Shown here: one piece after another, positions 29,488 through 36,716 of the stretch
Layout: each line of letters begins with the position of its first letter
Position numbering within the stretch: position 1 is the first letter of the stretch
From: Streptomyces oceani
GTDB lineage: Bacteria; Actinomycetota; Actinomycetes; Streptomycetales; Streptomycetaceae
Direction: 5' to 3'
Assembly (NCBI RefSeq): GCF_001751245.1
Contig: NZ_LJGU01000093.1
Coordinates: 71,533 to 135,532 of the forward strand
Length of the DNA stretch: 64,000 nt
Notes under the pieces: generated by a model
Database searches by the model: none
What the model was told of the DNA's origin: nothing
What the model saw: only the letters and a program-made list of their open reading frames with translations
Program-made: the position numbers and the translations under genes

Positions 29488-29820
29488 TCATTCTCCGCGG
29501 GAATGGGGGGGTGAGCGGCGGTACACGCCGGGCTCGGTGTAACCGCCCCTGGAAAACGCCTCCGCCAGGATCCAGTGAACGTGCACATCGGCTGCCGAGT
29601 AGTAGACGAACGTGCCTTCCCGCCGGCCGGTGACCAAGCCGGCCAGGCGCAGCTTCGCCAGGTGCTGACTCACCGCCGTGGGCGCCGCGTTCACCAGCTC
29701 CGCGAGGTTGGAGACAGACGCCTCTCCCTGAAGCAACGCCCAGAGGATCTTGATCCTTGTGGGATCTGCGAGCAGGCGGAAGGCATCGGCAGCGAGCTGA
29801 GCCTGCTTGTCACTGGGCAT
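29488..29820 (-). CDS. ArsR/SmtB-family repressor with incomplete alpha5 metal site
   Basis: 110-residue winged-helix protein: dimer helix, then ADPTRIKILWALLQ, HTH with TAVSQHLAKLRLAGLV and wing RREGTFVYYSA. The alpha5 helix begins DVHVHWILAEAF: it keeps the first Asp-x-His pair of NmtR/SmtB sites but has SRGGYTEP where the second His pair should be. It may sense metal weakly or another ligand. The ATG at 29820 is preferred (GAGG 8 nt upstream) over a frame extending to 29856. It is divergent from the MMPL transporter and is its likely regulator. Confidence 0.85.
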   Translation of the reverse strand: MPSDKQAQLAADAFRLLADPTRIKILWALLQGEASVSNLAELVNAAPTAVSQHLAKLRLAGLVTGRREGTFVYYSAADVHVHWILAEAFSRGGYTEPGVYRRSPPHSRGE

Positions 29821-30081
29821 GTGGACCTCTGGTTGGTCTCCTTCTCGCACGCCCAAGAAGATACAACAGAACTTCAGCGACTTGCGAACCTTCGTAGTTG
29901 CGCATTTAGCTGTTCAGCCGAGGGCAGGGATGGCCCCGGACTCATCGCGCATGGTCACCAGTTCAGCGAGTGAATCGCTGCGGTGAGATGCCTGCTGCCG
30001 GGCGACTGCCACGGGCCGCTGGTCGGACGTGCGTGTCAACGGACATCGTACAGATTCAAACTAGAACCTAAGGACAATCAG

Positions 30082-32457
30082 GTGAGCCAGCAACCGCAAC
30101 AGGAGGATTCGCCCGTCGGGCGAACACCTTCGCCTTCCTTGCCGACTCAGAACGGAAACTCATCGCGGTTTTACCGACTGGGCACAGCATGCGCACGTAA
30201 CCCCCTCAAGGTTCTCGCAGCATGGGCCGTACTCCTGGTCCTCGCCGGGGCACTCGCGACCCAGTTCCTGGGTGGGCTGAGCGGAAGCAGCAACGTGGTG
30301 ACGGGGTCGGACTCCCAGCGCGCAAGCGAGTTGATCTCAGACAAGTTCGACTCCTCCAGCACGGAATCCGATCTCGTGGTCTTCGACTCGGACTCCCTCA
30401 CCGTGGACGACCCGGCCTACCGAAGCGCGGTGGAAGCCGCTCTCAACGCGGTTCGAAGCGGGGACCACGTTCTCAACGTAACCAGCCCCTACGCCGAGGG
30501 TGCCGAGCAACAGATCGCCGGGGACCGGCGTACGGCCTTCGCTGCCGTGGGCATGGACGGCAGCGACAGCGAGCTCCAGAGCCAGGCGACCACGTTTCAG
30601 GAGCGCGTTGCCTCCGCTGTCCAGAACCATGAGATCGACGCCTACTTCACCGGGTACGCGCCGATCTCGGCAGCAAGCGTGGCGCAGGGCAACGAAGACC
30701 TGGCGCGAGCGGAGAGTATCGGCTTGCCGCTTGCTCTGCTCGTGCTCCTGGTGGCTTTCGGGACACTGGTAGCTGCCGGATTGCCCCTGCTGCTGGGTAT
30801 CTTCGGCGTTGTACTCGCGTTTGGTGCCCTGGGGGTCGCCAGTTTCTTCACCGACTTCGACGTATTCGTCCAGTCGGTGGTGAGCATGGTCGGGATCGCG
30901 CTGGGAATCGACTACTCGCTCTTCATCGTCACGCGTTACAGGGAGGAGCGAACCCGCTCTGACGGAAGCCGTGCTGACGACGTGGCGGCGATCGGTCGGA
31001 CCATGGCGACCGCCGGCAAAGCCGTGCTCTTCTCCGGCTCCACCGTGCTCATCTCACTCGCCGGACTTCTCATCGTGCGGGCCCCGGTCGTCCAGACCAT
31101 GGCGGCGGGCATGATGGCAGCGGTGGCCGTCATGGTGGTCGTGACCCTGACGCTCCTACCCGCTCTGCTCGGCTTGCTACGGGGAAGAATCAACAAGTTC
31201 GCTGTCCCCGGCCTGCGTGGCAAGGTGGAGCACCCAGACCCTCAGCGCTCCGCCTGGGCACGCTGGACGCGCTTGGTCATGCGCCGCCCCCTGATGCTCG
31301 GAGGACTGGCGGCGGTCGTCATGGTCACAGCCCTCGTTCCCGCGTTCGGCATCCGTTTCGGGGTGGACCTGGGCGTAGGGGCGGTGGCGGACACTCCGGC
31401 CGGCCGTGGTTACGAGTTGGTCTCCCAGCGATTTGCTCCCGGCGTGATCACCCCTGTCAACGTTGTGGTCAACAGCAAGGACGGCTCCTTCGACAAGGCC
31501 GACCTGAACGCGGTCGCGGGTCTCACAGCAGACCTGCGGGATGATGCGCGCACCGAGCAAGCCGTTTCGATGACCTCGGTTCTCGACCAACGAGTGGGCA
31601 GTCACTCTCCCACCGCTTTGGAGCGATTCCTGGAGTCCGACAACGCACAGGACCTGGGCGAACTGGTCAACGCGCAGGGCAATACCGGAGTCATCGTCGT
31701 ATACCCCTCCGTACGAGCCGAGTCCGACGAGGCGCACGACCTCGTGCACACCATTCGTGACTCCATGGCCCCATCGGCCCTGTCGGGCGGAGAGGGTGAC
31801 TCGTCGAGCCTGGAAGTCTACGTAGGTGGCAGCACTGCGGAGATCGTCGACATCTCCGCAGAGAACGCCCGGGCCACTCCCCTGGTCATTCTGTTCGTAC
31901 TCGGCGCTTCCTTCCTGCTGCTCCTCCTCGCGTTCCGGAGCGTGCTACTACCGCTCAAGGCCATCGTGATGAACCTGCTGTCGGTGGGGGCGGCCTTTGG
32001 CCTACTCGTCCTGGTTTTCCAGGAGGGTGTGGGCGCGTCTCTGATCGGAGCGGAGGAAGCCGGGTTCATCCAAGTGATCCTGCCGTTGTTCGCCTTCGCG
32101 ATCCTCTTTGGTTTGTCGATGGACTACGAGGTCTTCCTGGTGTCCCGGATGAAGGAGGAATGGGCCGCGACGGGGGACAACCGAGCCGCGGTCTCCGCTG
32201 GCATCACGCACACTGCCGGGGTCATCACAGCGGCTGCGTCGATCATGGTGGTGGTCTTCGCCTCGTTCATGTTCACCGATGTGCTCGAGAACAAGCAGAT
32301 GGGCTTCGCGCTAGCGGTAGCGGTACTACTCGACGCCACGCTGCTTCGCCTCTTCCTCGTGCCCGCGGTGATGAGGCTGCTCGGACCCGCCAACTGGTGG
32401 CTTCCGCGCTGGCTGGACCGGATTCTGCCACGGGTGGACCTGGGTGACGGCCGCTGA
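30082..32457 (+). CDS. MMPL/RND-family membrane transporter
   Basis: 791-residue exporter with about 12 membrane helices: one helix near residue 45, a large extracytoplasmic loop, five helices, then the same pattern repeated. The two RND signature helices GIDYSLFIVTRYREE (~residue 276) and SMDYEVFLVSRMKEE (~679) carry the Asp-Tyr pairs of MmpL proton relays. GTG at 30082 follows AAGGAC; the frame upstream is unlikely to be translated. MMPL proteins often export lipids and lipopeptides. Before an IS element landed at its 3' end, its stop was about 110 bp from the end of the acyl-NRPS operon, so a role in that pathway is possible. Confidence 0.92.
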   Translation: MSQQPQQEDSPVGRTPSPSLPTQNGNSSRFYRLGTACARNPLKVLAAWAVLLVLAGALATQFLGGLSGSSNVVTGSDSQRASELISDKFDSSSTESDLVVFDSDSLTVDDPAYRSAVEAALNAVRSGDHVLNVTSPYAEGAEQQIAGDRRTAFAAVGMDGSDSELQSQATTFQERVASAVQNHEIDAYFTGYAPISAASVAQGNEDLARAESIGLPLALLVLLVAFGTLVAAGLPLLLGIFGVVLAFGALGVASFFTDFDVFVQSVVSMVGIALGIDYSLFIVTRYREERTRSDGSRADDVAAIGRTMATAGKAVLFSGSTVLISLAGLLIVRAPVVQTMAAGMMAAVAVMVVVTLTLLPALLGLLRGRINKFAVPGLRGKVEHPDPQRSAWARWTRLVMRRPLMLGGLAAVVMVTALVPAFGIRFGVDLGVGAVADTPAGRGYELVSQRFAPGVITPVNVVVNSKDGSFDKADLNAVAGLTADLRDDARTEQAVSMTSVLDQRVGSHSPTALERFLESDNAQDLGELVNAQGNTGVIVVYPSVRAESDEAHDLVHTIRDSMAPSALSGGEGDSSSLEVYVGGSTAEIVDISAENARATPLVILFVLGASFLLLLLAFRSVLLPLKAIVMNLLSVGAAFGLLVLVFQEGVGASLIGAEEAGFIQVILPLFAFAILFGLSMDYEVFLVSRMKEEWAATGDNRAAVSAGITHTAGVITAAASIMVVVFASFMFTDVLENKQMGFALAVAVLLDATLLRLFLVPAVMRLLGPANWWLPRWLDRILPRVDLGDGR

Positions 32458-32481
32458 GCGGCCCCGCATCGTCGAACACGT

Positions 32482-32520
32482 CGACGGGGGCCGGTACACG
32501 GTGTGTTCCGGCCCCCGTCG
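32482..32520. terminator. Terminator between the MMPL gene and the NRPS operon
   Basis: 13-bp perfect stem CGACGGGGGCCGG (32482-32494) with CCGGCCCCCGTCG (32508-32520), 13-nt loop, 24 nt after the MMPL stop and followed by a GTCTTT run. Before the IS4 insertion it would have served both convergent transcripts. Confidence 0.8.
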
Positions 32521-32521
32521 G

Positions 32522-32532
32522 GGTCTTTGGGG
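32522..32532 (+). repeat. Left target-site duplication of the IS4-type element
   Basis: GGTCTTTGGGG, an exact copy of 34037-34047. The 11-bp size fits IS4-family insertion. Confidence 0.88.
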
Positions 32533-34036
32533 CAAGGCCGTGAAGTTAAGGGGTGATTGGTGGCTGCAAGATGTTGATGCTGAGGGTGGCTGTGTAGGTG
32601 TGTCGATCGGCCTTGAGGCTTTTGTAGGCGTATCGGGACAGGGGTAGTTTCACTGCGCGGGGGCTGATGCGCAGGCGGCGGGCGGGCATGAGCTGGTCTA
32701 GGACTGCTCGGCCGATGACTCCGACAAGGTCGGATCGTGGGGTCGGCGATGATGCCCGCGGCCTGGATGATCTGATCGCGAGCGCATTGGAGCGCGATAC
32801 TGAAACTGCCTCGGTCGGGGTCCGCTCCGGGTGTGGTCTCGGTAGCGTCGGTGATCGCGATCCGCAGGATCTGGTAGGCGCTCAGCAGGGCGTAGGCCTC
32901 CTAGGGTGATGCCGGCCCAGGTCTGTGAGCGCAGGACCCGTCGGCTCAGCATCGACTTCTTGATCGCGAAGTAGGCGGACTCCACTTCCCATCGCTCGTG
33001 ATACAGGCTGACCAGGCTGGATGCCGGGTATCGATGGTGGTCAAGGAGGTTCGTGGCAAGCCGGTAGAGCCCGGTCCGAGGGCCCTGGCTGGTGGTGATG
33101 GTGATCTCGCGTTCGATGACGCGGACCTCGACGGCGCCGAAGCGGGAGAGGTAGGAGCCGTCATCGAAGCGGGCCAGGACCAGGGGTTTGCGGGCGGCCG
33201 AGACGCGAGTGAGGAAAGCGGCCTCGGTGGCGGCGACGGCGGCCACGAACGCGTTGCTGGAGAAGCCCCGGTCCAGCAGAATGATCATTCCTGCGTGGAG
33301 AGAGTGCGTCAGTCGCTTGCCGTAGACGGTCTCGCCGCTGGCCCGGGGGCCGAAGGCGGCGTCCAGGACCGCGCGGGTGCCGCAGGCCACCAGCGCGGTC
33401 AGGCAGATCTGCGGGTAGCCGGAGGCCGCGTACTGATTGCTGCCCTTGCCCAGGCGGCCCGGTGCAGCGGGCTGACAGGGACATCGAGATAGGTGCCGTC
33501 GATCGCGACGGTCAGCAGGCCCCGGTAACGGGCGTTGGCGGTACAGACCGCTGTGGCCGGGCCGCGGAACAGGTCGAACAGAGCCCGCATGAGGCGGACA
33601 CCCAGACGATTCCGGTCGTCCCAAAGCGCCGTTCCGGTGACCTTCACGACCGGTGTCGCCTCCAGCGCGCTTGTGCCAGACCGCCAAGTAGCCGCACTCC
33701 TCGAACAAAGCTGCGGCCAGCAGCAGGTAGACCACCACGCGGGCAGGGATCTTCCGCAGTCGTTGTTGGACGGCACCGGTCTCGGTGAAATCCGCATCGA
33801 CCATCTCGAACGGGACGATCCGGGTAAGTTCCCCCAGATGGCCAGGTGCGAACAGGCCGTTGGCCACCGTGATCTCACGCGTGATGACACACTGAGCGGA
33901 CAGCGGAGCCTCCGGTGCGGTGAACGGCTGTCTTGGTCGACTGCCAGTTCTACCGGGGCTCCGCTTCTCACGTCCGGAGTTACCGCAGATCGCAGCGCTC
34001 TTGCCAACACACCCAGAGCCGTAACTGCACGGCCTT
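32533..34036 (-). mobile_element. IS4-family insertion sequence, decayed
   Basis: Element of 1504 bp. The ends are inverted repeats: CAAGGCCGTGAAGTTA (32533-32548) against CAAGGCCGTGCAGTTA on the other strand (34036-34021), 15 of 16 matching. It is flanked by a perfect 11-bp target duplication, so its limits are exact. It inserted directly behind the MMPL terminator stem, between the transporter and the NRPS operon. Confidence 0.9.
32546..33888 (-). pseudogene. IS4-family transposase (frameshifted)
   Basis: The N-terminal domain (HLGELTRIVPFEMVDADFTE), the middle (VVKVTGTALWDDRNRLGV, VAIDGTYLDVP with the first catalytic Asp), the second Asp (MIILLDRGFSSNAF) and the YREK-like LVSLYHERWEVESAYFAIKK are all present. 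They lie in different frames: changes are needed near 33690, near 33460 and near 32905, before the C-terminal YALLSAYQILRIAITDA. It cannot give a full transposase. Confidence 0.85.
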
Positions 34037-34047
34037 GGTCTTTGGGG
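34037..34047 (+). repeat. Right target-site duplication of the IS4-type element
   Basis: GGTCTTTGGGG, identical to 32522-32532. Together they define the insertion point. Confidence 0.88.
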
Positions 34048-34069
34048 TCCCGGTGTGTATCCGAAGGAG

Positions 34070-34786
34070 TCACAGGCGCAGCAACGCCACGTCCTTCGCG
34101 AGCTCGGTACAGGTCAAGCCGGCTTGCTCGGCTTCGGCTGCCAGGGCCGGGAGGGTGAGAGCGGCCCACGAATGCTCGTCTCCGTGCTCACGGAGAAGTG
34201 TTCCGTCCCGGAGTACGCGGTAGGTCATGACCAGACGGACACGGTCAGGCCCGTCCCCCTCGACGGACAGCCAGGCTTCGTAGCTTTGGCGTCCCACCTG
34301 CCGCTCCGCGACGCGTGCCGGCCGGGCGCGCTGCGTAGCGTCGATGTTCATCACATCCACCACGGCGGGAGCGCCGGGGGAGAGTCGCTCGGCCAGCATC
34401 TTCCAGAAGGACCGGCGGTCTGCTTCCTCCAGCGATCCGATGACCCCGAACGCGATCACCCCCCCGAGGCGATCAGGCAGCTCGGCGTCCTCAAGCTTGT
34501 CAGGCAGCACGGTCACCCTGCTGGTGAGGGCGGCGTCGGCCAGGATCCGGCTGGTGAGGGCGGAGCGCATCGCGGGAGACGGCTCAAGGCAGATGATGTC
34601 TGCCCGCGGTACTGCGCGGGCGATAACCCCCGCCGCGTGTCCCGTCCCTGATCCGACGTCCAGTATTGGCCCGGCTTCGGGCTTAGCCCGTCCGAGTGCC
34701 GCACCTACCAGTGGTCCCCGGGAGGACCAGTAGGGCCCCGAGAGGACGTCGAAGAACTCCGCTGTCGCAGCGTAGGTGTCGTTCAC
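34070..34786 (-). CDS. Class I SAM-dependent methyltransferase, last gene of the acyl-NRPS operon
   Basis: 238 residues with motif I ILDVGSGTGHAAG, motif II acidic residue in ICLEPSPAMR and later VIAFGVIGSLEEADRRSFW. The fold is a common small-molecule methyltransferase; N-, O- or S-methylation cannot be told apart. GTG start at 34786 overlaps the thioesterase stop (GTGA), so it is translated with the NRPS operon and is probably a tailoring enzyme for its product. Confidence 0.85.
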   Translation of the reverse strand: MNDTYAATAEFFDVLSGPYWSSRGPLVGAALGRAKPEAGPILDVGSGTGHAAGVIARAVPRADIICLEPSPAMRSALTSRILADAALTSRVTVLPDKLEDAELPDRLGGVIAFGVIGSLEEADRRSFWKMLAERLSPGAPAVVDVMNIDATQRARPARVAERQVGRQSYEAWLSVEGDGPDRVRLVMTYRVLRDGTLLREHGDEHSWAALTLPALAAEAEQAGLTCTELAKDVALLRL

Positions 34787-35580
34787 GGGGTCACCGGCCA
34801 GGACGAGGTGGGGCTGGGATCCAGAGTCAGGGCGCGCACGATCTCTCCTATGACCTGCCTTCTCTCGGGCACAAGGTAGAAGTGGTCCCCTGGGAACTGT
34901 ACGCGGTTGAAACCTTCGCTGAGGTCGCCCCATCCTTCCGCGTCGGCCCTTTGGACATCCGGGTCCTCGGTGCCCACCAGAGCGGTGACGGGGCAGCGCA
35001 GAACCTCGCTGAGATCGGGCTCGTAGGTCTCGATCAGCTGGTAGTCGGCACGAACTGCGGGAAGCACCAAGGGGCGGAGTTCGGGGTGACGGGTGAGTAC
35101 TTCCCCCCCACCGAGTCGAGTGAGCTCCGCACAGAGGCTGTCATCGTCCTGGGTATGGATAGTTCCCCTCTGGTGCATCTGTGGGGATTCTCTGCCGGAG
35201 ACGAAAAGCCGCTCCGGAAGGCGGAGACCTCGTCGCTGGATCCGTTTGGCTGTCTCGTGCGCCACGGCAGCGCCCATACTGTGGCCGAAGAGAGCGTACG
35301 GTTGGCGAAGTTGCGGTGCGAGAACATCGGTGAGTGCTTCAGCGAGCGCGCTCATTTCGGTAAGGGGCAGGTCGTCGAGCCGATCCTCTCGGCCCGGGTA
35401 CTGCACAGCCGTCATCTCCACACTTGGAGGCAGAAGCTCTGGCCAGTCGCGGAAGAAGTTCGCCGTGCCCCCTGCGTGGGGGAGGCAGAACAGCTTGATC
35501 CTTGCAGCAGGTTTCGGGGTGCGGCGCAACCACTTTCCGGCCGCGTCTTGGCGTATGTATGTCGGAGCAGGGGTGTTCAC
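34783..35580 (-). CDS. Type II thioesterase
   Basis: 265-residue alpha/beta hydrolase that frees stalled or misprimed acyl groups from NRPS carrier domains. Shown by LFCLPHAGGTANFFRDW, the nucleophile elbow GHSMGAAVAHE, the Asp segment LVGTEDPDVQ and the catalytic His in FPGDHFYLVPER. PchC and YbtT are the counterparts in pyochelin and yersiniabactin systems. GTG start at 35580 overlaps the reductase stop by 4 nt. Unlike the terminal TE of the synthetase, its nucleophile is Ser. Confidence 0.93.
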   Translation of the reverse strand: MNTPAPTYIRQDAAGKWLRRTPKPAARIKLFCLPHAGGTANFFRDWPELLPPSVEMTAVQYPGREDRLDDLPLTEMSALAEALTDVLAPQLRQPYALFGHSMGAAVAHETAKRIQRRGLRLPERLFVSGRESPQMHQRGTIHTQDDDSLCAELTRLGGGEVLTRHPELRPLVLPAVRADYQLIETYEPDLSEVLRCPVTALVGTEDPDVQRADAEGWGDLSEGFNRVQFPGDHFYLVPERRQVIGEIVRALTLDPSPTSSWPVTP

Positions 35581-36716
35581 ACAGTTCCTTCCTCGGCGTC
35601 AGCATGGAGCGGGGCGTTCAGGACTTCCAGGCTCGTCACCGCACCGAACTTCCGCAGGGCCTGCAGCGCTTGGCCCGGTTCGAGCACCTCCTCAGCGAAG
35701 TGGCAGCCGGGCGGCACTTCGCCACGGAGCACGGCGTCGGCGGACAGGCCGGCGACGGATCCGCTGACTCGGTAGCTGTCCCGCGTACGGAAGACGGCGC
35801 TGAGCGTGTCGGACCGCCCCCCGACAAGGCCGTCAAGTTGAACAGCTTGGAGGTAGTACGGGGTACGTCCAGCGAGGTCCACGGCGCCGGCCTGTTCGAG
35901 TTGGGCTACGCCCTCGGCCAGTTCAGCCTCGTCGGCTTGCAGCCAGTTCCGGTCCCGCAGTCGGTTCATCCAGAGCAGCAGTTGTTCTCCGGCGGAGACG
36001 TTGTACCAGTCCAGCGAATCGGCGCCCAGATCCCGGGCCAGCCTGACGGTCTCCGCTGCAAGGTGCGGATAGGCGGTGACGCTGGTGGGAAAGTGCGGGA
36101 GCTCCGTGTTACTCAAGGGCTGCAACGCACGGTATTCGATCCGGCCTCCACGCCACGCTGCGAGCGCGTCTCCGTGGCCGTCTCCGAGACTGATGAGGTA
36201 GTCACCCGCGGCGGCTGGCGTGACGTGTTCCAGACCACCCGCATAGATGAGTGCATGGCTCACCGTGTCGAGGTGCTCCGCGGCCAGCCATCGCGGAAGA
36301 ATTCCGGAGACACCGGGCTGCACCCCGGCGGACACGACGGCCGTGACCGTCTCCGGCACCCCTGCCGCGGCGTCGCGCGTGAGGCGGTCGCGCAGAGGAT
36401 CGTCACCGGCCACGTCCACGTAGGAGGCGCCCGCCGCGAAGGCTGCCTGCGCGACCCGGTCACCGATGCGATAGGAGGGCCCCGCGCAGTTGACGATGAC
36501 ATCGCAGTCGGCGCAGAACTTCTCCAGCAACGCGTCGTCGTAGACATCGACGGCGGCGGCTTCGGCTTGGCTGTTCAGCTCCCGTTCGGCGACGCCCCGC
36601 AGGACCTCGATACTGCGTCCACCAATGCGCAGCGAGTACCCCATCGTGTGGAGGACGGACGCGGCGGACACACCGCACGCGCCGGAGCCACCCAGCACAC
36701 CGACTCGGCTTGTCAT
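35577..36716 (-). CDS. Saccharopine-dehydrogenase-like NAD(P)-dependent oxidoreductase
   Basis: 379 residues beginning with a Rossmann motif (VGVLGGSGACGVSAASVL) then DVIVNCAGPSYRIGDRVAQAA and YVDVAGD, the pattern of the saccharopine dehydrogenase NADP-binding family. In thiazoline siderophore systems a reductase converts one thiazoline to thiazolidine on the carrier; PchG and Irp3 belong to a different family (Gfo/Idh/MocA-like). This protein sits exactly where such a reductase would be expected, so reduction of a ring is my best guess. ATGA overlap with the NRPS stop shows tight coupling. Substrate is unproven. Confidence 0.78.
   Translation of the reverse strand: MTSRVGVLGGSGACGVSAASVLHTMGYSLRIGGRSIEVLRGVAERELNSQAEAAAVDVYDDALLEKFCADCDVIVNCAGPSYRIGDRVAQAAFAAGASYVDVAGDDPLRDRLTRDAAAGVPETVTAVVSAGVQPGVSGILPRWLAAEHLDTVSHALIYAGGLEHVTPAAAGDYLISLGDGHGDALAAWRGGRIEYRALQPLSNTELPHFPTSVTAYPHLAAETVRLARDLGADSLDWYNVSAGEQLLLWMNRLRDRNWLQADEAELAEGVAQLEQAGAVDLAGRTPYYLQAVQLDGLVGGRSDTLSAVFRTRDSYRVSGSVAGLSADAVLRGEVPPGCHFAEEVLEPGQALQALRKFGAVTSLEVLNAPLHADAEEGTV

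Noticed and set aside
35577..36716. Saccharopine dehydrogenase of lysine metabolism
   Set aside because: Only the NADP-binding family fold is shared; the coupling to an NRPS operon and the lysine pathway of actinomycetes make that role unlikely.
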